From Pogonophryne albipinna (lineage: Eukaryota > Chordata > Actinopteri > Perciformes > Artedidraconidae): 64,000 bases of DNA. The stretch spans positions 2,972,118-3,036,117 of the forward strand of contig CM053253.1 of NCBI GenBank assembly GCA_028583405.1, given 5' to 3'. Position 1 is the stretch's first letter. Each line of letters starts with the position of its first letter. A program made the translations under genes and the position numbers. Shown piece by piece: positions 1-14,677 of this stretch. A model generated the notes under the pieces. The model was not told the origin of the DNA, did no database searches, and saw only the letters and a program-made list of their open reading frames with translations.

Positions 1-240
1 AACATATTGCCAAGGACAACAATTGAAAATTAGCCTGCTGGCTAATACTGGCTCATTTACAGCAATGTGGATTAATGTGCACTGTCCTTTAAATAAATAA
101 ACAAACAAACAAACAAACAAAGTGCTTTACAAAAATGAAAGATATTAAGAGCATTAAGAAACATATTATAAAATGACATTTAAAAACACTCCTCTAAAAG
201 CAAAGATAATAAAACATGAATAACAAAGATACATGAATTA
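1..240. repeat. Dispersed teleost repeat, copy 1
   Basis: Part of this segment, from the words gtgctttacaaaaa and gaaagatattaag onward, matches the stretch at about 36060-36180 in the same order with small differences. That makes it an interspersed repeat rather than unique DNA. It also holds a short (AAAC)n run at 100-120. The family is not identified and the left end is off the window. Confidence 0.5.
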
Positions 241-420
241 AAGGGACAGTGCCGTGTGAGATACACACATCTGTTTAGCTCTGACTCTCAATCAATGCTC
301 ACTGTTTAGCAGAAATTGTTTTCTATCACCTCCCTTTCTTTCTACTTTCTTGTTTAACTTATCCTTTAGTTACTTCAAGTGTGTCATGCTAAGCGAACCC
401 CCCTTTGGAAAATGATAATC
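241..420. other. Unassigned DNA downstream of wdr13 exon 5
   Basis: No coding frame, splice-site pair or repeat end is visible here. On the minus strand it lies in the wdr13 intron that leads to the exons off the left edge. Confidence 0.4.
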
Positions 421-482
421 TAAAAAGAAACCCTAACCCTCTAAAGGAGGAAATTAAATGCGTAGTTTGGGTTTTAAGGAGG

Positions 483-2144
483 CAGGGTATATGCAGGAAT
501 CCTGAAGTCAAATGTAAGTCCTTTTAAGACCCTTTCCATACATTTTAAGAGCTCATCGCCACTTTTGCGGCTTTCACACCAGGGCTTTTCCCTTTCTAGC
601 TCCGAGCTAGAGCTTTTCTGGTTCAGCTCCGGTTTCCCTTTTCTGCTCCCGCTCTGTTCACACCGCCCAGAGCTGCCGCTGCTGCGTCATGACGTCACCG
701 TTTACATCGCTGATTTGCTCCCCAACGGCGTTACGGCGCTCACAACAACAACAACAACAACAACAACGGGGAACTGCGTCGGGTCGATGATCGTGTTGCT
801 TTTAATCACACAAAGCCAGAATAAATTAAATAACGACTTCTCCAACCTTATGCTTTTCTCCAGAGTGCCGTGGTTCATTGTTTATTAATGTGTTTCTGCG
901 GCATTTACCGACCGCTGCAGTGTTGGCTGCTCTTCCACGGGAGTTTATTCTCCCGTTAGCTCCCGGTTAGCTCACACTGCAGCGGCCGCTCTAAAGTATT
1001 CACTGTCCGACTCACACAAGCAGCTGATACATATCCCCAGTTCCCCTTAAGTGAATGTGTGTCAGTCTGAATTGACGCTGTTTGGCATCACAACGCTGTT
1101 ATGAAAGTTTCTCTGGTATAAAATCGGTGATGTTAGCATAGCAACCGAAGCTAAACTGACTACTTGCTATTGCTATCCTATTGTGGCATAAACCGTTTTC
1201 TCCAGGCACATTTTACCGGCGTATTTTTATTATGATTCTACTTGTGATAGTCGGACACGACAACCTGTGCAGCCCATGTATTGATTCCATCCAATAGCTG
1301 CTATAATACAAAACAAAACGTCTGCCTCTCTCCACAATGATCAATGACAGTGAACGGATGGTCAAAGTAAGGTACAAATAAACAGAATCACACGCAGCCT
1401 GGTTAGTGTTGCCTGACTTTATAAAGTGTGTTTATAAGCACTACTGCTTGGAGGCAGGCATGACAGTCGACCCATGTTCAGGGGAGGTGGGTTTAGTTTC
1501 CTGCACGCCTCGACGTAAGAGAGACGTAAGCGACGCCACCTCTTAGCTCCGAAGCTCTTGCCTCTAGACCGATAATTTTTTGGAGCTGGAAGTGAACCAG
1601 ATTCCGGAGCTAAGAGGCGGCGGCGCTGCGGTGTGAACAGGAAAAACCGTCTCTTTTCAGGCTCCAGCTCCGAGTCGGAGCTGAAAACGCGTTGGTGTGA
1701 AAGGGGCATTTGAGTTTTAACCGGTTACCTTGGCGACACACTTTACCTCACATTGACTATATACAGTATTGATTGTCCTTCCTCCTTATCTTCCAACCAT
1801 TTGGACGCAGACTTGCATTTCCCCATAACGATGTTGTTTAACAACCGGCGTAAACGGACCTTCGCGCTATCAAGCAGTGAGCGTGCGATGTCCTGTTCAG
1901 ATGACGTCAAATCCAACGGGATGCCATAAATAAACTACACAGAATCACACTACACACCTACGCAATGATTACATTCAGGCAGACTGTAGAACACAACCTC
2001 TTTGGACCATTTAGATACTTATTGAAAACAAGATACAAAATGTAATACCTTGGGAAATGCTGTTTAATACTTTTTAATAGACTTAATTTTCACTAAATTG
2101 ATAGATCAACTTTTAATACTTTTTAAGACCCCGCGGACCCCCTG
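483..2144. mobile_element. hAT-like repeat copy 1, interrupted
   Basis: The element begins cagggtatatgcagg and ends ccgcggaccccctg. The same right half, with the same ccccctg end, recurs at 14913-15360, which fixes the right border. The flanks read ggagg on both sides, and the uninterrupted flank sequence is present at about 2545-2570 (ttttaaggagggatgtatg). This is therefore a real insertion with a short target duplication. The terminal CAGGG/CCCTG is hAT-like, but a full 8-bp duplication is not seen, so the superfamily is uncertain. A second element at 566-1708 splits it. Confidence 0.65.
566..1708. mobile_element. MITE with ctttcacacc terminal inverted repeats
   Basis: The left end reads tgcggctttcacaccaggg and the reverse complement of the right end reads tgcccctttcacaccaacg. 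Both continue into imperfect inverted repeats rich in agctcc. The flanks are ttt on each side, a 3-bp duplication as for PIF/Harbinger-like elements. The empty site is seen in the sister copy at about 14925-14940. The inside holds a short (CAA)n run at 742-769 and no intact transposase. Confidence 0.7.
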
Positions 2145-2177
2145 GGAGGGATGTATGAGGTAATTCTCCTCCGACTT

Positions 2178-2419
<242 letters not shown>

Positions 2420-2845
2420 TGTTGTAATGCCTTGTGCAGTACGCTTTGGCGATGCTATGCTTTTGATGTCAATAAAGCTCCTTTGTATTGATTTGATTTG
2501 TTTTGTATTGGAAGAGGGAAATAAAGGAGGAAAAGAAATGCGTGGTTTCGGTTTTAAGGAGGGATGTATGAGGTCATTTTTGTAAAAGTGATTTGTCACA
2601 TTTATACAGATGTATAGCAAGTGTCGTTGCAGTCCATAGAGCAATTCTAAAAGTGACCCAAAATAGAAGTATATTGACTACTTCAAAGAGATGTTATAAT
2701 GTGGGGTTGTATGAGGTACAGTAAATGCAGTTTGGAGTAACAGAAAGGATTACTTAGTAGATTATTGTCACCGGTTTTCCTTGCTGTTTGACAGCTGTTT
2801 CTGACGGGGAATGAAACCATTATCTTTTGCTAAATTAAACCTTTA

Positions 2846-5589
<2,744 letters not shown>

Positions 5590-5921
5590 TCCACAAGCAA
5601 TCTGTGAAGAGAGGAGTCCACTGCCAGCGCAGATCCCTGTCACAAAACAATCAATACTATTTTAGATTTTATAGCAACTTTAATCAGAATTGGATGTACT
5701 GATTAAAGGTGATAGAGATTAAAAGGGATATCTTGTCCGCTTTTCAAACCTCCGCGCGTCCTTATCTAGCTGGTTAACACAGGAAGGAATCCAGAGCTAC
5801 CAAGTAACCGTTAAACAATAATCTACTTTAATGGTAATATGACAATGCAATACAATCCAATACAGTACAAATTCAATACAGTTATCTTTGGGATCCCCAC
5901 TTTACCTGATGCATTTGAGCC

Positions 5922-5962
5922 GGCCAGCCAGCAAAGAGCCAGCCAGCCAGCCAGCCAGCCAA
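5922..5962. repeat. (CCAG)n tetranucleotide run
   Basis: Repeated gccagccagcc lies in wdr13 intron 1, flanked by unremarkable intron DNA from 5637 to 6640 in which I recognise nothing else. Confidence 0.8.
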
Positions 5963-6642
5963 AAGAGGATGAACTAAATTCAAACCCAACTTTTATACCC
6001 AAAAATCACCGGAGGAGCCGAGTCAGTCTATCTCATTGGAAGATGTAAAAGATGACTTTTCTTAGCGAATCAGCGCGAGCCAGCCAGGATAATAAACCAG
6101 TGTCTCTGAGAGGGTAATAAAATGTATCTGGCGTCCGTTATCTCACTTTCCTGCATATACTTTCACACACACACTTTCCTGCACATTCCAGAGGCCTGAG
6201 CTGTATCCCTTTGTTCACAAAGATAATACATATTAATACCCTCATATGAATACAAAGTAATCAAACACACACATATACTATTCAAGATATGATGACTTCC
6301 CTGAAACATGACATACTGGAGATCTTAAGCAGAAGGAACTCTCATCCAACTCTCACCCTGCCATCTATACCTCCCCCACAGGGCAATAAAACCTGTTAAC
6401 TCCAAGCACCCCAGAATGTTTGAGCAAGTTTTAGTCCTCACATTTATGAAAGGATAAAACAGAGAAACCAATACAAAACACAAACACAGGTATTGTTTAA
6501 ACAGTATTCACTTAACTGCTACTATTGATAATTTCCAGAGAAACTCAAGGGGCCTCTTTTAATATCTGGAAGTTGCAACAAGACTTTCTGCCATTTCAAA
6601 TGTAACACACTTCCCAAATATCAGATGATAATAATCTGCAAA

Positions 6643-6883
6643 GGTCACCTATCATGCTATTTGTAGGCAATAGCATAGGTCTCAGATATATGAAAATATA
6701 TAAAAAACATGTCTATGAAGTGTTTTGCTCAAAATACCAAACAGATCACCCATTCTAGCCATGCCTCATATCCCTCTATTTCACTTCCTGTTTCAAAAGT
6801 GCTGATTTGGGGTATAAAGCTTTAAAAATAAAGAAAGTGATAAATAAAAAAAAAGGAGGGGTCTGAGCTCATGCGGGACCCGG
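6643..6883. mobile_element. Truncated TTAA-type MITE (aggtcacctatcatg family)
   Basis: The segment starts aaaggtcacctatcatg and follows the complete copies at 26711-27416 and 52197-52898 up to gcgggacccggcag. There the match stops and another element begins. Only the left third remains. Confidence 0.75.
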
Positions 6884-7079
6884 CAGTGCATGACATTAAG
6901 GATTTTGGGAGATGGTCCTGTGGGCCATCTAAGCTAATTTACAGATGGCCCTGAGCCCAATAGAGATTGCCCTGAAAAATGTGTGCGGACGAAATGACGC
7001 ACGAAGGGTTTGGGGGGCCTCCCCCTAGAACATTTAGATGTTTGCAGGTCTTAGATGCTGTCTGGTGCATTCTCTAGAC

Positions 7080-8331
7080 CAGGGCTGTCAAACTCAATTT
7101 CATCCCGGGCCACATCAGCATTATGGTTGCACTCAAAGGGCCGGTTGTAATTTACATAAATATACATATGTAAATATATAATATATTAAATAATAGGGAT
7201 GTAACGATATACCGAATATCGCGGTAAATAAACGTCCCAATACCGTCGTGAGACTGACAAAATCTACCGCGATTTTCTTTTTTTTCTAGTGGGGGGGGGA
7301 GCGCACACAGCATAAAGCAAAACCTCCCAGACATGTGTTGATCTGTACGGCAAAGTACGGTTTGGAAACTATATCATTTCCTTTTGGAGGGCATGCATAA
7401 CACGGCATAACACCAGAGCCTCGCTGCGGGGAAACGTTGGCGCTGTTCCGAGTTTGTTCTAATCTGTCAAAATGACAGACTGCTTTCAGATTTTTCCGTC
7501 ATTGATAAATAAAATGTTCGGTTAAAGCGACCACTGCTGTCCCAGCAACATCAGTACCAAGCGAGAGAGTTTTTTCCAGAGCAGGGGATATTGTAAATGC
7601 CCAAACATCCCAGCTTATAAATACCTGGAAATGTGGACATTCTCATATTCCTAAAAACCTGTCTGATGATGCTGAGTGAGTGACTAGTGAGTTTGAGTTT
7701 AGTTACGTATATAAAACTAAAGTGAAACTTGATTTATTTTATTGCAGGGTCTGATTATTGAATGTCCTTGTTTATTTGTGAGATGCAGTGGCACAAAGAA
7801 AATGCCTACTTTGTTTGGTAGTACTATAGGTACAAAAACACTGGTTTTCTTGTTCCAGTCTGTTACTGTCACTTTGTTTTTGACACTTTAAAATACTGCT
7901 ATCCTACTAAAATGCTGTACAAATCAGATTTATTATTTAATAAAGAAACATTTTCCGAGTAAAAAAAAGTTTTATAAAAAAAAAAGAATTCTATTTTTCT
8001 TTTCATTATTATTCAATATCGCGATAAATACCGTACCGTGGACTTGTTATCGCGATATTATCGTACCGTGAGTTTTTGGTATCGTTACATCCCTATTAAA
8101 TAATGTATTATATTACATTGTTGGCCCCGCATTGGATTATTATCAGATCTGGTAATATCTTCCTAAATAACTACGTCTGAAAGAAGAAGTCTAGGGCAAA
8201 TAATTGAAAGTAAATATTCAACAATTACACCAATTGTATTGTATATTATATTCTTTGCAAGCTCTTGCGGGCCACATAAAATTAGGTCGCGGGCCGGATT
8301 TGGCCCCCGGGCCTTGAGTTTGACACCCCTG
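7080..8331. mobile_element. hAT (Charlie-like) element with 8-bp TSD
   Basis: The left end is cagggctgtcaaactcaa and the right end ttgagtttgacacccctg. The flanking 8-bp duplication ctctagac is exact on both sides (7072-7079 and 8332-8339). Terminal CAGGG-type repeats with 8-bp duplications define hAT elements. Subterminal gggccgg blocks are shared with the shorter relatives at 37775-38343 and 49359-49948. It is split by a second hAT at 7194-8095. Confidence 0.9.
7194..8095 (+). mobile_element. Nested hAT element with transposase relic
   Basis: Terminal inverted repeats tagggatgtaacgata and atcgttacatccct(a) are flanked by the exact 8-bp duplication ttaaataa (7186-7193 and 8096-8103). Around 7540-7640 the plus strand still encodes a segment with SVPSERVFSRAG. 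This matches the C-terminal dimerisation region (hATC) of hAT transposases. The rest of the transposase is gone, so this is an internally deleted, non-autonomous copy. Confidence 0.9.
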
Positions 8332-8881
8332 CTCTAGACTGAATTATAAGATGAACCACCACAATATTGTATTGTACAATTTCAATTTTATTCTTCATTT
8401 CACTTGTTTGTTTGTTCTTGTTTGTGTTTGCTCGCTTGCATGCCCTGCATAGCTATAAGAAATACTTAAGTTGTTGGTCAAGACACTTTCCATCTGATGA
8501 AGGCAAATGCCTTCCCAGATGTAAAAAAGTAGAAAACATTACATTCAGTTATAACTGCCAAAACAAACATTATTTACACTATTATGGCCTCTGTTAAAAA
8601 TGTTTGTAATGTTATCTACTGTAAGTTGGTCGAACGAATGCCTCCTCATCCGGAGGCTGACCGAGCAGACCCGAGCAGCAGTCGAGAGGAGCCGAGCGCA
8701 TCCGCGAAGCACACAAAAAGGCGACGTCAGAGTTCCCGTTAGCCGGCAAATCTAAATCTCTTCGGTCAAAATGTCCGGTCAAAATAATTTCCCTTTAGCC
8801 CAATACCGCTTCAGTTGCGCCACTTATGTGACAGACAAGAAGAGTATGTGACAGACAAGAATAGTCAATTCTAATGTCTAA

Positions 8882-9192
8882 CAGCCCGTCCACACTACAG
8901 CTTCGACAGCTTCAAAAACGGTTTCCAACGCGTCACCCCATTCACTTTGAATGGGGTGACGTCACGTTGCCTCGCTTTTCGCCGAACTGAATTGTGGGTA
9001 GCATAGCGGTCCGTCTCCGGCGTCTCCGGCGTAGCCAGCGCCAGCCAATCAAATCATATGCCAGTACAAGCTCTAGCCAATCAAACCGCTGCTTGTGTGT
9101 CAGGGGCGGGAGATTCATGTGATTGGTTGTTGGTCGAGCTTCAGACGCGCCCAGCTCCAAGCTTTTTTTTAAGCTGTAGTGTGGACGGGCCG
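8882..9192. mobile_element. PIF/Harbinger-like MITE, 311 bp
   Basis: The ends are cagcccgtccacactacag and ctgtagtgtggacgggccg, inverted to each other, flanked by taa on both sides (8879-8881 and 9193-9195). A TAA duplication is typical of PIF/Harbinger. The inside is CpG-containing and has no transposase. It sits inside the outer element 6884-9754. Confidence 0.8.
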
Positions 9193-9897
9193 TAACACTT
9201 AATGTGGAGAAAGAGATGTCCTGTATGGGTTGATTGTGCGTTGATCTGTTGGTAATGCCTCGGGGTTCCGGTGGGCATGTAAACAAATGCATAATGCTGC
9301 GCTATACTTTGTGGCCTCACCCAGTTGCATAGCGACACTTATTGTTTAGGTGTCTTTTAATAAGCAGGTAGTTCTATCATTAGCTAGAACTAGCTGGATC
9401 TGATCGATATGGACATAAACGCGAGTGAAGTCTAATCTGACGGGAGAGAGAGATCAGCTGCTGCTGACGAGTCGACACGCAGCTCTGCATAATCACATGC
9501 AGCGGTGAGCGGAACAAAACACACACTTCAGGTTAGAATATCACACGTAGCTATTTTAATTACCTCTCAAACTACCTAAACTAGTTATAGATATGTTTAG
9601 TTTTACTGTCGGGTCACTCATTACTGGATCCGCGAGCTGCATGATACTGGCATAATAGATTGCCAGATCGGGCAACCAGCAGGTGAGGCTTCATTGCCCG
9701 AGCTAAATACTAGATGGCCCCGGGCCATCGGGCAGTCCTTAATGTCGAGCCCTGCTCTCGTTAGCTTACTGCTACTATTAGACACTGCGCCCACTCTGTT
9801 GCCAGATTTGAGAGAAATAAGCAACCAGGTCTATGAACACATACATGATGTCGTGTAATTTTAAACCAAAACTAAGGCCTCAGGATGACTTTAAGAC

Positions 9898-10066
9898 GTG
9901 AACATGGTCATTTGTTTTGTAACATTAAATAAAATAATAAAAATATTTTATAAAAAAAAAGAAAAAAAAATCCCGATCCCGATTTTTTTCTCCGGATTCC
10001 GATCTTTTGAAAATCACGTGATCGGCTCCGATCCCCGATCACGTGATCGGATCGGGACATCTCTAG
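9898..10066. mobile_element. hAT-type element end (cgggacatctcta)
   Basis: An A-rich stretch is followed by repeated gatcccgat words and the palindromic gatcacgtgatcgg, ending gatcgggacatctctag. This is a common teleost hAT terminus. The other end is not found, so it is a fragment. Confidence 0.5.
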
Positions 10067-10109
10067 CTGTAGCCTACCCCAGCGCTGCCACTGGTGGGAT
10101 GTATGGGGC

Positions 10110-10385
10110 GGGCCATTCTGCACATGCGTTAAATGCGTAAAATATTTTAACGCAATTAATTCAAAAAATTAATTACCGCTGTTAACGCGATAATTTTGAC
10201 AGCATTAGTATTTTTGGAATTTACGGTATTATTGGAACTTTAAGTATTTTTGGATCTTTAAGTATTTTTGGAACTTTAAGTATTTTTTGGAATTTACGGT
10301 ATTTTTGGAACTTTAAGTATATTTGGAACTTTAATTTTGGAATTTATGGTATTTTTGGAACTTTAAGTATTTTTTGATCTTTCCA
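10110..10385. repeat. hAT end plus degenerate AT-rich tandem repeat
   Basis: Bases 10125-10205 contain gcgttaaatgcg and end ttaacgcgataattttgaca, the end of another common teleost DNA transposon. From 10206 to 10385 a degenerate unit of about 20 bp (ggaactttaagtatttttgg) repeats roughly nine times. Confidence 0.5.
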
Positions 10386-10392
10386 TACATCT

Positions 10393-10616
10393 TGTTGAAC
10401 TGTTGTGAACGATTCATCTCTTGAATGCTCTTATGCTGACGTCATATCTGTCAATCACACAGCTGGTTCTAATAAAGGGATCATTGCTGGCTCACTCAGG
10501 AAAACTCAGTCAGTGTCATGTGAAACTACAATGCAAGTGTGTGGCGTCTTTTATTCCTCCGTAGTATTAGTCCAAGGCTATCTAGACCTTCGCTGGTAAT
10601 GGCTGCTGCGCTAACA
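10393..10616 (+). repeat. Copia 5' LTR
   Basis: This 224-bp LTR begins tgttgaactg and ends gcgctaaca. It lacks an 8-bp duplication (ctgtcaat) that the 3' LTR has near 14740, and shows a few substitutions against it. The gag start codon (10599) lies inside this LTR. Confidence 0.95.
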
Positions 10617-11579
10617 GGTTATGGGCCCAGAAAGGATTTTGGAAACCGATGGAATCGTTTGTGCTTTGACGGAGATGAGAAAAACTATGAGTTGTGGGAA
10701 ACAAAGTTTCTTGGCCACCTGCGTCTACAAGGGCTGAAAAGCACCATATTGAAAGAGCCTGACAGTGGCGGAGGCGAAGAGGACGCAGAAGGAGCCGCAG
10801 AAGACGCTGATAAAAATGAAGAAGTCTACGCTGAACTTATTCAATTGTTGGACGATACAAGTTTGTCTCTGGTCATGAGAGATGCAGCGGACGATGGGAG
10901 AAAGGCGTTGAAGATTCTGAGGGATCACTACGCAGGTACAGGAAAACCGCGTGTGATCAGCTTGTATACAGAGCTTACGTCTCTCCAGAAATATGCTAAT
11001 GAAAGCATCACAGACTATATTATACGAGCAGAGACTGCTATCACAGCACTGAGGAATGCAGAAGAGATTTTGAGTGACGGTTTATTGATAGCTATGATTC
11101 TGAAGGGGCTGCCAGCGTCATTTAAGCCATTTTCTATCCACACTACACAAAGTGATGAGAAGATCACCTTCGCCGAGTTCAAGACCAAGCTGAGGAGTTA
11201 CGAGAGCACTGAGAAGTTCAGTGGGAGCTCAGTTGATGACAGCGTGATGAAAGTAAGAGGCAAAGACTTTGATGTGAAGCTGCTGACCTGTTATACTTGC
11301 GGCCAGAAGGGTCACAGGGCCCGCGAGTGCAAGGCTGCTGGTCACGGGGAACAACAGAGACAGTGGTGCCGTTTTTGCAGGAGTTCCACGCACAGAGATG
11401 CAAACTGCAGGCGGAGAGGACGACGAGACAACGTAAAACAGGCCATGGATGAAGAGGACCACGACCACCACCACACATTCGCCTTCAAGGCCCGCGAACG
11501 ACAGGTGGACAGCGACCCGGGCGATGGACTGAAGCAAAGAGGGCTTATGGTCGACACCGGTGCTACATCAAGACTTTGA
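10599..11579 (+). pseudogene. Copia gag and start of protease
   Basis: The frame starts at ATG 10599 within the LTR (MAAALTGYGP) and reads through the primer site. It contains a UBN2-like Gag region (YELWETKFLGHLRLQGL) and two CCHC zinc knuckles, CYTCGQKGHRAREC (about 11290-11331) and CRFCRSSTHRDANC (about 11368-11409). Near the end is the aspartic protease motif VDTGATS. The frame then shifts and stops at 11579, so Gag and Pol are no longer joined. It would form the particle core; it lies in the intron of wdr13, on the opposite strand. Confidence 0.9.
10617..10630 (+). promoter_or_regulatory. Primer binding site, half-tRNA initiator Met type
   Basis: ggttatgggcccag lies directly after the LTR. 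It is complementary to the anticodon-arm region of initiator tRNA-Met (ctgggcccataacc), not to its 3' end. Drosophila copia is known to prime from such an internal half-tRNA fragment. The site is also read as gag codons (GYGP). Confidence 0.85.
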
Positions 11580-14500
11580 CAAGAGTTTCGAGCCACGAAA
11601 ACATGTCCTGGAGTTGGCTGATGGGGTGAGGGCCTCTGGCATAGCGCTGAAGAGAGGTGCAGCCAAAGTTTGGCTGAAAGACAATACGGGTCGAGAGGTG
11701 GAGACGATGCTGACGGGGGCGCTGTACGTCCCATCCTTTCCCCAAGACATTTTCTCGGTCAAAGCAGCGACGACCAATGGAGCCACGGTCGTATTCAAAG
11801 AAGGACAGAACAAGCTCATTCACGAGAACGGTACGACATTTGATATTAAGGTGTATGATAGATTGTTTTATTTAAACACAGTTAATGATGAAAATGTTGA
11901 TGAATGTCATGGGTGTTATGATATCAAAACATGGCACGAAATTCTAGGTCACTGTAACTACGAAGATCTTTGAAATTGCAAAAAGTCACAGAGGGTATGA
12001 CAATTAAAGGCGAAACTGATACATCTAATTTGACATGTGAAGTGTGCACAAAAGGGAAATTTGCTCAGAGCAGGAGCAGAGAGCCAGATGAAAGGGCAAA
12101 GGCTGCACTGCAGCTTGTACACACAGATTTGTCTGGACCTATAGATCCTACAGCTAAAGATGGGTTCAGATACACATTAGCATTTACTGATGACTATTCA
12201 GGAGCAGTTTTTGTTTATTTTTTTAAATCTAAGAGTGACACAGTCAAGGCTACTGAGAAGTACATTGCTGACGTTTCACCTTATGGAAAAATCAAATGCA
12301 TTAGATCTGATAATGGTACTGAGTATACTTCTGGTCAATTTCAGTCATTGCTAAGTAGAAATGCCATCAGACATGAGACCTCAGCTCCTTATTCACCCCA
12401 TCAAAATGGGACAGCTGAGAGAAATTGGAGAACATTGTTTGAAATGGCAAGATGCATGCTAATTGAGAGTAACCTACCAAAAGAGTTGTGGACATATGCA
12501 GTTATGACTGCTGCTGTCATTCGAAATAGGTGTTACAACAAATGTGTAGGACAGACTCCATACTACATGTTGACAGGAAAGAAGCCTAACCTTTCAAAAA
12601 TGAGAACATTTGGGTCACCATGCTATGCTTACAAGCAAAACAAGAAAAAGTTTGATTCAAGATCTGAAAAGGGTATTTTTGTAGGCTATGATAAGAACAG
12701 CCCTGCTTATTTGGTGTTTTATCCTCACACAGGAAAAGTACTCAAAAATAGGTTGGTCAAATTCATCACCAAGAGTGTCATTGAGAGTCAGACTCAAACA
12801 GAGCAGGAAACGGATGATGTAGATTTCAGTATGAGGAGAGCTGTAAACCACCTACCAAAAATTGAAAAGGCAAATGTAAACCCAAAAGAGTCACAGGAAA
12901 ATGAGACTGAGATTTGTGATAACATTCAGACAGGTGAAGGCCAAAGTCGCCAGAGGACATCTTATCCACAAAGGGAAAGAAAACCTCCTCAATATTTGAA
13001 GGATTATGAGTGTAAAGTCGAATCTGATGACCAAGGAGAACTAACCTTTGATTACTGTTATAGAGTTATTTGTGATGTACCCCAAACATTGAAGGAGGCT
13101 ATGACATCACCAAATTCTCAATTATGGGCTAAAGCTATGGAGGAGGAAATGGATTCACTAAGGGGAAATGACACATTTACCCTGACCACACTGCCAGAAG
13201 GTAAACATGCAGTGGGGGGCAGATGGGTGTACACAGTGAAAGAGAACCCAGTTAAAACATGCAAAGCCAGGTATGTAGCAAAAGGCTATAGTCAAGTGTC
13301 TGGTATTGATTATAAGGAAACCTTTTCTCCAACTGCAAATATGACATCTGTACGTAGTCTAATGCACATCGCAGTACAACATGATTTAGAATTGCATCAA
13401 ATGGATGTTAAAACGGCATATTTACATGCTCCTATAGACTGAGTTGTTTATGGAACAACCTGAAGGATTTGAGGTTAAGTCAGAGAAGGGGGAGAAACTG
13501 GTCTGTAAACTTAACAAATCACTGCATGGTCTGAAACAATCAGGACGGAATCGGAAATGCTCCATGATTATCTAAGTGAAAATGGTTTTATTCAAAATCC
13601 GGCTGACCATTGTGTTTACAGTAAACTAACATCTAAAGGTGAAAGGATTAGTTTGATAATCTGGGTTGATGATTTTATCATTGCAGGAAGCAACAGTCAA
13701 ACAATCCAAAACGTAAAAGACATTTTGGGAGCCAAATTTAAGATGAAAGATCTTGGCAAACTTAAGAACTTTCTAGGCATTGATTTCACACAGACAGATG
13801 GTGAAATAAGGAAGAACCAGAAAAGGTACATCATGAAAATATTGCAAAGGTTTGACATGTCTGACTGCAAGGCAAGATCGACTCCATGCCAGTATAAACA
13901 ACAATTTGACAATGAAGGTGAATCTGTTGATCAAAAGAGGTATCGTGAAGTGGTAGGCAGCTTGATTTATGTGATGACATGTATTGTACTAGACCTGATC
14001 TAAGTTTTATTGTCAGTAAGTTGTCTCAACACTTATCCGAACCAAAAGAACAGCATATGGTAACAGCAAAACATGTGTTGAGATACTTGAAGGGAACTGT
14101 AGACCAGGAGTTGTGTTACAAGAGAAGTGATTCAAAACTAAAACGTGTTGCATATTGTGATGCTGATTGGGCAGCAGATCAAAATGACAGATGGAGCACA
14201 ACTGGGTACTGTTTTAGTCTATGTCAAACAGGACCTGTTATGTCCTGGAAATCTAAGAAACAGCCTACAGTTGCTTTATCCACATGTGAAGCAGAATATA
14301 TGGCATTAGCAGCTGCTACACAGGAAAGGTTTTATCTTGTGCAATTATTAAAAGGAATGGACAGTGGAAATGATTTTGCACCAGTGACAATCTTTGAGGA
14401 CAACCAAGGGGCAATTGCACTATCAAAGAATCCTGTGTGTCGTCAAAGGTGTAAACATGTTGATATCAAATATCATTTTGTTCGATCTGCAGTTAGTGAT

Positions 14501-14620
14501 GGAAACATTATTATTGAATACTGCCCAACAACAGAAATGGTAGCTGATATTTTAACCAAGTCTGTAACAAAGGGCATGATTGAAAAGTTTGTGTATTTCA
14601 TTTTTGGTGTTGAAGGTTAA
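11580..14620 (+). pseudogene. Copia pol: protease, integrase, RT, RNase H
   Basis: Four consecutive open segments in different frames (about 11560-11973, 11970-13442, 13557-14003, 13979-14620) together show the Pol order. These are: the protease remainder; the integrase zinc region (WHEILGH, CEVC); the catalytic integrase motifs (HTDLSGP, SDNGTEY, NGTAERNW); reverse transcriptase with the IIWVDDFII active site; and RNase H (YCDADW, TCEAEYMAL, DNQGA). Breaks near 11570, 11970, 13440, 13540 and 13980 are frameshifts or small deletions. The stop at 14620 is followed by the tract before the 3' LTR. Confidence 0.9.
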
Positions 14621-14677
14621 AATGAAAAAAAAGTGTAAATGTATGTCAAAGGTTGTCAGAATAAGATCGAGTGGGGG

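Larger units (their letters stand above)
6884..9754. mobile_element. Outer hAT-like element hosting other insertions
   Basis: The left end reads cagtgcatgacattaaggat and the reverse complement of the right end reads cagggctcgacattaaggac. Next to each end is a matching inner block (gggccatct...). These inverted ends suggest one element of about 2.9 kb, of which some 1.5 kb is later insertions at 7080-8331 and 8882-9192. No 8-bp target duplication is visible, so the borders are less sure than for the inner elements. No transposase frame survives in its own sequence. Confidence 0.5.

Noticed and set aside
10617..10630. Possible tRNA-Met gene fragment
   Set aside because: Only 14 bases match, in the antisense sense, directly after an LTR; it is a primer site.
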